From: Holophagae bacterium
Lineage (GTDB): Bacteria > Acidobacteriota > Holophagae > Acanthopleuribacterales > Acanthopleuribacteraceae
Reading direction: 5' to 3'
Assembly (NCBI GenBank): GCA_030429565.1
Contig: JAUIFE010000001.1
Span: 62,001 to 126,000 of the forward strand
Length of the DNA: 64,000 nt
Shown one piece after another: positions 21,301 to 33,300 of the stretch. Within the stretch, counting starts at the first letter, position 1, and every line of letters begins with the position of its first letter. Below the pieces are notes generated by a model. That model searched no databases and had not been told where the DNA came from. It worked only from the letters and a program-made list of their open reading frames with translations. Position numbers and translations under genes: made by a program.

Positions 21301-24300
21301 GCCCAACCAAGTGTTAGAGGAAGTGCCGATCGGCGCCAACCACGATCCCGGCATTGCCATGGAAGTGCTGTTTGATCTGGGCTGGACCCGGCTCGACCAA
21401 GCCGACGTTGCGCTGGACATAACCGTCGACAACGTGACCCCCTTGCCAGGCGACCGCATTACCCTAACCGTAACCCTGCGCAACAGCGGCCCCCGTGAGG
21501 CAACCGGACTGGAAGTGTCGGCACGTCTGCCCGGCGGCCTGACCTACGTAAGCGACGACGGCGGCGGTGCCTATATCTCGAGCAACGGCCTGTGGACCGT
21601 CGGCACCCTCGGTGAAAACCAAACGGCGGTCCTCAACCTGGAAGCCCAAGTTGCAGCCTCTGGCGCCAAAACCTTTGTGGCCGAGCTAACCAACGCCGAT
21701 CAAGGTGATCCCGACTCACTGCCAAACAACGGGTTACTCAGTGAAGACGATACCGACAGCATTTCCGTCGGCAGTGCCGATGTCAGTTTGACGATCAGTG
21801 CCACGCCCGAGAAAGCCGACGTGGGCGAAAGCCTTGTCATCCAAGTGACCGTCGTCAACGCCGGACCCGACACCACCGAAGACGTGAGCGCCCGTGTCTC
21901 CATCGGCAACACCAGCCCAACCCCGGTCGAAATCCTCAGTGACGACGGCAACGGCGCCTTTAATCCCGCCACCGGGTTGTGGCAAATTGGGCGCCTTGAC
22001 GCCGGCAGCCAGACGCAGTTGAACGTCACCGCGCGGGTGATTGCCTTTGGCGGTGTCGGCGCCGATGCCGAAGTTTTATCGAGCAGCTTGTTCGATCCCG
22101 ACTCCACCCCTGGCAACAACAACACCAGTGAAGACGATTGGGGCTCGGTTGTGGTGGGCACACCGGAAGCCGATTTGAGTCTGACCGGTGTGCTCAGCGC
22201 CGACGTCGCCAACGTCGGCGACCGCACCAACTTAACGATGACCTTAACCAACAGCGGCCCGGATGCAGGCGGCGCTACCATCAACCTGCAATTGCCCAAC
22301 GGCTTGAGTTACCGTGCCCACAGCGGTGCGGGTAGCTACGACAGCGGTGCCGCGAGCTGGACCGTCGCCGCCGGCGACCTCGGCAGCCCGGCCCAAATCA
22401 CGATTGAGTTGGCCGTCACCCAGTTCGGCAGCTTCAATTTGAGCGGCGAAATCACCAGCGCCGACCGCTTCGACCCCGACTCCACGCCGGACAACGGCGT
22501 GCCCTCCGAAGACGACCGCTTTGCCTTAGCCGTGCGCACGCCGCAAGCCGACCTTGAGCTGACCCAAGCCATCGCCAACGGCACCGCCAATGTTGGCGAC
22601 GACGTGCAGTTCACGCTCGATTTGATCAACCGCGGCCCCGACGACGCCACCGGCGTGCAAGTCGTCAACCGTTTACCCGCCGGCATGACCATCACCAACA
22701 GCAGCGGTGTCGGTTCCTTTGACGGCAACAGCGGCATTTGGAGCCCCGGCGTGGTCAACGCCGACAGCCGGGTCCTGATGCAAATTACGGCGCGCGTCGA
22801 CCAACCCGGCACCAAGGTGAATACGGCCGAAATCATCGCCGCCGATCAACAGGATCCCGATTCCACGGTGAACAACAACCAAGCCGACGAAGATGACCAA
22901 GCGAGCGTCACCGTCGGTGCGGTCGACCTTGCCGTCGCCATTCAAACCAACAACCCACAACCCTTGGTCGGTGAAGACAGCACCGTCACGGTCACCCTCA
23001 GTAACGGCGGCCCCGACGACGCCACCGGCGTCCAGGTCAGCGTGCCGATCCCCGCCGGCTTGACCGCAACCAACAGCCCGGCCGACTACAGCAACGGTGT
23101 GTGGCGACCGCAAACCCTGACCGCGTCTTCTTCGGTCGACCTGGTGCTGGTTCTGCGCAGTGACAGTGTCGGTTCCAAAAAGGTGGCGGCCGAGGTGGTC
23201 GCCGCCGATCACGGCGACGCCGACTCAACCCCGGCCGATGGGCGCGGCGACGACTACGCCGAATTGTTCATCACCCCCCGTTCCAGCAACGGCGCCGAAA
23301 TCATCATCGTCAACTCAGACGGCGCGGGCGAAGGTTTTAACGACAACACGCCGGTCTCACCCATCGGCGGAAACAGCGGCACCACCTTGGGTCAACAGCG
23401 CTTAGCCGTCTTTGAACGCGCCGCCGAGGTCTGGGGTGCGCTGATTAACTCCGATGTGCAAATCAAAGTGGAAGCGCGCTTCGATAACCTGACCTGCTCG
23501 CCCTCGTCGGCCGTGCTGGGCGCCGCCGGTCCGAAAACCGTCGCGCGCGATTTCGACAACGCCAAGTTCAGCGCAACGTGGCACCACATCGCCTTGGCCA
23601 ACGCGATTGCCGGTCGCGACCTCAACAACGGCAACCACATTAAAGCCACCTTCAACAGCAGCATCGACAACAATAACAATTGCCTGAGCAATACCAACTG
23701 GTACTACGGCCTGGACGGCAACAACGGCAACAATATGGACCTGTTGACCGTGGTGCTGCACGAGCTTGGCCACGGCTTGGGTGTTTCGACCTTTGTCAAC
23801 GGCCAAACCGGTGCCAAACTCCTCGGTTTTAACGACATTTACATGCAGTTCCTGCGCGACGGCAGCCTGGGCAAGTCGTGGCCGCAAATGACCGACAGCG
23901 AACGGGCGCGTTCGGCCGTCGACACCAACGACCTGGTCTGGACCGGGCCGCTCGTCAACGGCGCCGCCGGCAACCTGACCGACGGCACCAACAGTCGCGG
24001 CCAAGTGGAGATGTTTGCACCGAACCCCTTCCAAAGTGGTTCGAGTGTGTCGCACTTCAGCACCAGCCTGACCCCAAATGAACTGATGGAACCCTTTTAC
24101 ACCGAATCAACCACCAATCCCGGTTTGGCCGTGCCTTTACTGGGTGATCTTGGTTGGACCGAACAACCCTTGGCCGATATCAGCCTGAGCGGCAGTGTCG
24201 ACAACCCGGAACCTGGCCTCAACGAAACCGTGACCGCCACCTTGGTCTTGCGCAACAACGGGCCGGGCGCCACCAGCGCCGTCAGCGCCGAGGTCACCGT

Positions 24301-27300
24301 CGACAGCGGCCTCACCTACGTCTCCCACGGCGGCGCCGGTTTTGATCCCACCACCGGTCAGTGGACCCTTGGCGATATGGCCGTTGGCGACAGCGCGACC
24401 TTGTCGCTCGTTTACCGCGCTACCCGTCTTGAAACCGCCAACATCCGCGCCCAAGTCACCAACTCCAGTACCGACGACCCCGACTCGACGCCGGAGAACG
24501 GGTTCCTCGGCGAAGACGACGACCTCACCCTGCGCGTGGATCCCGTCTTCATCGGCAGCGCCGACTTGCGCCTCAGTGCCTCGGCCTCAACCACCAATCC
24601 CGTGCCGGGCGACAGCTTAACCGTCCAGTTAACCCTTAACAACGACGGTCCCGATAGCGCGGAAAACATCGCTGTCGACTGGGTGGTACCGCTCGCTTTC
24701 AGTTACCAATCACACAGTGGAGACGGCAGTTACGACCACAACACGCGGCGTTGGCAGCTGAGCAGCCTCGCCAACGGCGGCAGCGCGACGCTCACCTTGA
24801 CCTTGGTCTACGACAGCGGCTCGGCCGCACTGATTTACGCCGGTGTGGCTCAGGTCGACCAAGACGACCCCGATTCCACCCCGGGCAACGCCAACAACAA
24901 CGGCGAGGACGATACCGTCACCCTGTCGTTCAGTCCCGGCAGTGCCGGCACTGCCGACCTCGCGCTTGACCTGGTCATCTCCAACACCGCCCCCGAATAC
25001 GGCGAACGCATCACCTTCACGCTGACCTTGGACAACGCCGGTCCCGACACCGCCGAAAGCATCGTCGTCTACGTAGCGCCGGCGTCCGGCTTCAGCAACC
25101 TCAGCAGTGATCCCAACTACGATCCAACCACCAACGAATGGCGGCCCAGCGACCTCGCCGCAAGCAACCAAGCCGTGCTGAGTTTGCAAGCCGACGCCAC
25201 CTTTACCGGCAGCCAGTTCTTCCGCGCCGAAGTGCGCGCGGTGCGCCAAGACGACCCCGACTCGACGCCGGACAACAACCGCAACGACAGCGTTTCCACC
25301 GAGGACGACTTCGTCATCAGCGCGGTGACGCCGCTCTCGGCCGACTTGGAACTGGTCCACACCGTCACCCCCGGCAACGTCGACTTCGAGGACACACCTG
25401 TCTTCCGCCTTTCGCTCACCAACCGCGGCCCGGCCGCAAGCAGCGCTGTCGTCGTGCAACACAATTTACCCGACGGCTTAACCATAGCGAACTCAAGCGG
25501 TGACGGTAGCTATAACAGCGGCGACGGTTCCTGGACGCTGGGCACCGTCAACAGCGGTCAAACCCTGCAAGTGGAACTGACCGTTTCGATTAGCGAGCCC
25601 GGTCGCTTCACCAGCAGCGCCGAAGTCGTCAGCGCCGGTCGCTTCGACCCCGACTCAACCCCCGACAACGGCCGCAACAGCGAAGACGACTACGACGAAG
25701 CCACCGTCAACGCCGTCGGTGAAACGCAAACCACCATCACCATTCTCAACGCCGACGGACCCGGCGAAGGTTTTAACGACCAAACCCCGGTCACACCGGT
25801 GGGTGGCAACACCGGCACCACCTTGGGTGAACAACGGCGCATCGCCTTCCAACACGCGGCCGACATTTGGGCGCGTTACCTAGCCAGCCCGGTCGAAATT
25901 GTGGTCGAATCGCGCTTTGACCCACTCACCTGCTCCGCCGGCTCGGCCATCCTTGGTTCCGCCGGACCCCGCGGCGTCGCGCGCGACTTCCCCAACGCCG
26001 GCGTGGCCAACACCTGGTACCCAATCGCCTTGGCCAATGCACTCGCCGGCAGCAACCTTTACGGCGGCAACACCGCCGCCGCGCGCGCTACTTTCAACAG
26101 CAGCATCGACAACAACAATAACTGTCTCAGCAACACCAATTGGTACTACGGCCTGGACGGCAACGCGGGCAACAACATGGATCTCGTCTCGGTGTTGCTG
26201 CACGAGCTGGCCCACGGCTTGGGTTTCCTGACCTTCACCAACGGTCAAACCGGCGCCCGCTTCTACGGTCGCGACGACGTCTTCATGCGCTTGCTGATGG
26301 ACCATAGCCAGGGTCGTTTATGGCCGCAGTTGAGCGACGCCGGCCGCGCCGCCTCCGCCGTCGACAACGGCGATTTGGTGTGGACCGGTAACCAGGTCAA
26401 CAACGGCGCCGGCGAATTAAGCGCCGGCACCAATAGCAGTGGTCTGACGCGTTTGTATGCACCCAACCCCTTCCGCCAAGGCTCGTCCGTCAGCCACTTC
26501 GACACCGCGCTCAGCCCCAACGAACTCATGGAACCCTTCTACACCGGCCCCAACCACGACCCCGGCTTGGCCGCCCAGTTGATGTTCGACGTCGGCTGGC
26601 CAGGCGCTCGCAGTGCCGATTTGAGCCTGAGCGCCGCCGTCGACCGACCCGCCGCGCTGCCTGGCGAAAGCGCCGTTTTCACCTTGGTCCTCGCCAACGA
26701 CGGCCCCAACCGCGCCGGCGCCATCGAAGTCAGCGTGCCGATGCCTTCCGGGTTGACCTACCTCGGCGATAACGGGGCGGGCACCTATGCCGCCGACATC
26801 TGGAGCATCGACCAACTTGACGCCGGCGAAACGATCAGCCTGCAAATCACAACGTCGGTCAATCAAACTGGCGACAAGCTCCTGGTCGCCGAAGTGAGCG
26901 CCGTCGACCGCCCCGACCCCGACTCGGTCCCCGACAACAACAATGGCGACGAGGACGATCAAGCCAGTGTCAGCATTGGCGCCGCCGACCTCGCATTGGC
27001 GTGGCGCACCGACACCTATTCCCCGCGAGAACTGGACACGATTAACCTTTACCTGGACTTAACCAACGACGGTCCCGACGACGCCGCCGGCGTCATGGTT
27101 GCGATTCCACCCTTCGCCAACGCGACCCTGCTCAGTGGCGACGGCGGATTCGACCTCGGTGCGCGCCGCTGGGCGGTACCGAGTCTTGCCGCCGACCAAG
27201 CCGCAACGCTGACGCTGTCGGTGCGCATCGACCGCTTCAACGAAACGACACCGGTGATTGTGGTTAACGGCGAGATCATCGCCGCCGAACCCGACGACCC

Positions 27301-30300
27301 CGACTCGGTAGTTGCCAACCAGGATCCTGCCGAAGACGACTGGGCCGGCATCACACTCACGCCGCAAGCATTGCCCAAAGCCGACTTGAGCCTGACAAGC
27401 AGTGTCGACACCGCCACGCTTGATCGCGGCGAGCTGTTGACCTTCGCTTTGACCTTGTCGAACGCGGGCCCGGCTTTGGCCACCCAAGTCGACGTCGACG
27501 CCGCCTTCCCCGGTTTCGCTTATGTGGAAAGCAACGGCAGCGGCAGTTTCAGTAACGGTCGCTGGCACCTCGACGAACTGGGCGCGGGCCAAACAGCCAC
27601 GCGTAACCTCATCCTCCGTGCCGACAGCTTCGGCCCGACGCGTTTGAGCGCCGAAGTGGCGGCGAGCGATGTCGCCGATCCCGACTCAACGCCCGCCAAC
27701 GGCAGTGCCGACGAGGACGATTTCACCGAGCAAATCGTGACTCCGCTAAACCCGGCCAACAGTCTGATCCAGCTCCAGAACAGCGACGCCCAGGGGGTTG
27801 GTTTCAATGACGCAACAGCGGTCAACCCCGTCGGCGGCAACAGCGGTAATACGCTCGGTGCCCAGCGTTTAATCGCTTTCCAATACGCCGCCGACCTGTG
27901 GAGTGCGACCCTCGACAGCGACGTGCCGATCCTGATCCGCGCCCGTTTCGGTAGCCTGACATGCAACCAAAACGATGCCGACTTCGCCCAAGTACAACTG
28001 TTCACGCAAAGCGACTTCAACGGCGCGCCCCAAAGCGGTGTGCGGTATCCAGCCGCGCTGGCCAACACCCTTGCCGGCCAGGACCTCGACCCCGACCGAC
28101 CCGACGCCGTGTTGACCTTTAACCTCGCCCTCGGCGGCGCCAACTGCCTGAGTGGCCGCGACTGGTACTACGGCCTCGACGCCAACCCCGGCACACGCAT
28201 CGACTTCGTCACCATCGTGCTCAAACACCTGACGCAAGCGTTGGGTTTCTACACCGACCTCAACGGCGCCGACGGTTCACCCGGACAGACACCGGATCGA
28301 TTCCTCGACCTCACCTTCGACCACGACAGTGGTAAAACATTGCGCGCCATGAGCAGTGCTGAACGCATCAGCGCCGTCGTCAACGAGGGCTCACTGGTCT
28401 GGAACGGCCCCATCGCCGTGGCCGTCGCCGGCGCCGGTAGCGGCACCCACGCGCAAGGCGGGTTACTGCTGCACGCCCCCAACCCGTTCGTCGCCGGCGA
28501 ATCGCTCGTCCACCTGTCGCAACAATTCCAACCGAATCAACTGATGGAATACGCCTGGTCCGGCGCCAACCACGACATCAGCCTGGCCAACGCCTTACTG
28601 CGCGATATTGGCTGGCCGGGTGTCGCCACCGCCGACCTTGAACTGACCCTGTCCGCCTCAGACACCGCACCCGAGGTTAACGACGTCATTACCTTGACGC
28701 TGACCTTGACCAACCAAGGCCCCGACACCGCCACCGGCTTGGCCGTAACCCTGCCGCTCGGTGCCAACCTCAGCCACCAAAGCAACAGCGGCAACTACGA
28801 TAGCGGCAGCGGCGTTTGGACACCGGGCGACCTCGCCTCCGGCCAAAACACCGTGTTGACGATCCAAGCCCAGGTGCTCAATAACAATGCCACCACCCTC
28901 GTCGCCGAGGTCGGCGCGGCCGATACCTACGACCCCGACGCGCAGCCAGGCAACGGTCGCGCCGACGAGGACGACCAAGCAAGCGTCACCTTGGCGCCGT
29001 TCCAAGTCTTCAACGCCGACCTCAGCTTAACCATGAGCGGCACAAGCGGCAGCGTGACAGTCGGGACACCGGTCACCCTGACCCTGACCCTAACCAACAG
29101 CGGACCCGACAGCGCCGCCGACGTCGCCGTCCAGGTCAACCTGCCCAGCGGGCTGACCCGCCAGAGCGATACCGGCGGTTCGCTCTCGAACGGCGACAGC
29201 TACGACAGCGGCAGTGGTCGCTGGTCAACCGTGAGCCTCGGCAACGGCGCCGACAGCACACTGAGCATCACGGTTGTGCCCAATCGCAGCGGCACCTTCC
29301 TGGTCACCACCGAGGTTGTCGCCAGCAACGCGATTGACCCCGACTCAACCCCCAACAACGGCGCCACCGGCGAAGATGACCGCGCTCAGTTTGCGGTCAG
29401 CGCCAGTGAACCACCACGTGCCGACGTCTCGGTCCGACTCAGTGCCGACCAAACCAGTCCCGACCAAGGCGAGCTGTTTACCGTGACGGCCGTGGTACGC
29501 AATGACGGTCCCCAAGCCGTCAATGTCACCACCGCCTTGCGTTTGGCGGACGGCTTAACCCTCATCGATGCAACGACCAACAGCGGCACCTTCAGCAATG
29601 GCGGCTGGGAGCCGAACCAACTGGCCGCCGGTGCCGAAACCAGCTTAAGCATGGATCTGACGGCAACAAGCAGTGGCGGCAAAACAATTGAGTTTGAAGT
29701 CATGAGCAGCGACATCGACGACCCCGACGCCGACGCCGGCAACGGTTCGCGCAGTGAGGACGACTTCGCCGAGCTCACCGTCTTCCCGCGCAGCAACACC
29801 GGCGCCGTCATCGTGATTCGCAACAACGACGGTCCCGGTGAAGGGTTTAACGACACGCGGCCGGTTTCACCGGTGGGCGGCAACCCCGGCACCACCTTGG
29901 GTGAGCAACGCCTGATCGCCTTCCAGCGCGCGGCCGATATCGTCGCCGCCGCTCTCAAAAGTGACGTCACCATCACCGTGCTGGCCCAGTTCGACGGCCT
30001 CAGTTGTAGTGCATCTTCGGGTGTGCTCGGCGCGGCCGGCCCCACCACGGCGGCGCGTGACTTCACCGGCGCGCCGCACCCCAACACCTGGTACCACATC
30101 GCCCTTGCCAACGCTTTGGCCGGCCGTGATCTCAACGGTGGCGACGGTGAAATTCGCGCCACCTTCAACAGCAGCATCGACAACAATGACAACTGTTTAC
30201 GCGGCACAAACTGGTACTACGGCCTCGATGGTCGGCCGGGAAATAACATGGATCTTGTCTCCGTTTTGGTGCATGAATTCTCACACGGCTTGGGTTTCAG

Positions 30301-33300
30301 CACCTTCGTCGATCCCTCCGGCAACCGCTTCATGGGTTACGACGATGTCTACATGCGCAACCTCAAAGACACACGCACCAACAAGTCCTGGTCGCAAATG
30401 ACCAACAGCGAACGGGCGAGTTCGGCCGTTGGCGGCAGCGCCACCGTGTGGCAAGGCGCCAACGTCGTTGCCGCCTCGGGCAGTCTCAGCAACGGTCGCA
30501 ACAACAACGGCGAAGTCGAGGTCTACGCACCCAACCCCTACCGCCAAGGCAGCTCGGTCAGCCACTTCAGCACCAGCCTCGTCCCCGACGAACTGATGGA
30601 ACCCTTCTACACCGGTCCCAACCATGAACTCGGCTTGGCCGTTTCCCTGTTCGAAGACCTCGGCTGGAACAGCCGCGACCGTGCCGACCTGAGCGTTGCG
30701 CTAGAGGTCGACAACCCCGCGCCCGCCGTCGGCGAAACAGTGACCTTCACGGTGACCTTGCGCAACGACGGCCCCAACGCCGCCGAAAACGTGCGCTTCC
30801 GCGTCAACGCCGGCGACGGCTTGATCAACCCGGCCGCCTTTGATGCCGACCCCAACAATCCCTGCCAGTTGAACAATATCGGCGACGAGGTCGTGCTTGA
30901 CCTGGTCATCGCCGATCACGAGGCAACCTTCACCCTGTGTAAGCAGGTGCTGGCCGAAGGCGACCGCACGGTCACGGTCGAAATCATTGGTTCCGATACA
31001 CTTGATCCCGATTCAGCACCTGGCAACGGCGATCCGTTTGAGGATGATATGGCGGTCATCGGTGTCGGCAGCGCGGACTTGTCGTTGGATATGCTGGCGG
31101 ATCGCAGCTCGGCGGCGGTCGGCGAGCTCGTTAATGTGACCCTGACGCTGAACAACGCCGGCAACGAACAAGCGCGCAATATCGCCGTCGCCTTCGACGT
31201 CGCTGACGGGCTCGACATCGTGGGTCGCAACCCCGCCGGTGACGCCGGTCTGTGGCGCATCACGCAACTGGACAACGGCGCGCAGAGCACGCTGCAGTTA
31301 ACCGTTCGCGTCGGCGCCACCGGCTCGCAAGCGATCACCGCCGAGGTCGTCGCCTCTGATCGACTCGACCCCGACTCGACGCCCAACAACAACGACGGGC
31401 AGGAAGACGACCAGACCGCACTCACTCTGACCGGCACGCCGCCGGACAGCAGCGCTATCGGCCTGAGCGTTGAAGGCTTCTTCGCCGGCAACTGTCCCGA
31501 CACCGTCGTGCGCCTCAATGTCACCCTTGCCGGTGAACCCGTCGCCGGCCTCCAAGCCGACGCCTTCAGCCTGTTCGAAGACGGCCAAAACTTGCCGTTT
31601 AGTTTGGTGACCGGCTCCACCGCCGGCGAGTACGAACTGGCCTACCAAACCCAACAAGCCGACGGCCAAAGCCACCGCTACGACTTCGCCGTGACCGTGC
31701 TTGGCGCGACCGCAACCCAAACCGAAAACGCGCGCACCTGTCACATCTCGGGCGTGACCACACTCAGCAACGACGTCCCTGTCAACGGCTTGGCGGCAAC
31801 CCAAGGCAGCCGACTCTACTTCGCGCTGGATGTGCCGCCCAACCAAGGCCGACTGGTATTCGAAACATCCGGCAACAGCGGCGACGTCGACCTCTACCTG
31901 GCCCGTGACCGTCTGCCCACCGCCGACGACTACGACTACCGCGACATCGGCATCGGCAATAGTGAACGGATTCAACGCGACAACCCCGCCGCCGGCCGTT
32001 GGTATGCGGGCCTGTTTGCCGTCTCCGAGTTCAACAATGTGCAAGTGCGCGGCACCTATGCGGCGCTGCGCAAGCAAATCGCCGTTAAAAAAATCTACAT
32101 CGACAACTGTCCCGAAATCGCCGTCCAAGTTGAGGTCACCCTCGACGACATCGGCGTGCCAGGGCTCGATGCCGGCAACTTCGCGCTCAGCGAAGACGGT
32201 GAGGGACGCGGCCTCAGTGTCGTCAGCCTCGACGAACAGCGCGGTAAATACGAATTGCGCTTCACCACCGGGTTCCCCGACGGCGCCCGCCACACGGTGC
32301 TCGCAAGCGCCTTGTTCCTTGGCGAACGGGTCGACCACAGCGCGACCTACAACCGTTGTGCGGTAACCCAAGTCACAACGCTGGCCAACGGCGAATGGGT
32401 CGGCGGTTTGGCCGGCCGTCGCGATAGCTGGCTCTACTTCCGCATTGACGTGCCAGGCAGCCAAGATGTACTCGAAATCAAATCCTTCGGCGGCAGCGGC
32501 GACGCCGACCTTTACGTGCGTTTCGGTGACCTGCCCGACGCCAACACTTTCGACGCCCATCCCCGCGTCGGCGGCAACGACCAAGAAGTGCGTATCGAGG
32601 ATCCGCAAACCGGCAGTTGGTACATCGGCGTCTACGGTTATTTGGACTACAGTGATTTGGCCTTAGTCGCCGGTTACTGGATGGAAACACTGGATTTAAG
32701 TGTCAGTTCAATCTCGATTGCGGCCTGCCCGACGATTCAGGCGGTGGTGCAAGTGGACGACCAGAGCGGGCCGGTCAGCGGGCTTGATCGCACCGCCTTT
32801 GCGATTGTCGAAAACAACGATAACGCGCTGGTCCCTGACAGCGCGGTTGAAGAGAGCGACGGCGTCTATCGTCTCGCCTACGACACGGTCAACATCAGCG
32901 GCGAGGAAATCTTCGTCACCGCGCGGGTTGAGCACAACAGCTTGACGGCCTTCGATCAACGCACCTACCGCAACTGTACCCGCGACGGCGGCGTGGTTGA
33001 TGTCTGGATGAACCGAGTCCACGCGGCGCCGGCGGGTCCGGAAATCAGCCTGCCGCTGTATATCGGCGAGGTCGAGTTCGACTTCCAAATCAACGCCTTT
33101 CAGGTCAGCTTGAACTACGACGCCAACGTGCTCGCCTATCGCGGTTTAGACACGGCCGACAGCCTGATTGCCGACTGGGATGTTCTCGACGACAGCGACA
33201 GTGAACCTGGCCGCATCGTGCTGCTGGCAGGCAACGTCGATGACCTTAACCTCGCCGGCGAAGCGGAACAGGTCTTGACCAAGTTCCGCTTCTTAGTCGT

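Noticed and set aside
31298..32608. 436-codon minus-strand frame inside the giant gene
   Set aside because: GC-rich third positions leave the antisense strand stop-poor. The plus-strand frame carries clear PPC domains here, so the antisense frame is a shadow.
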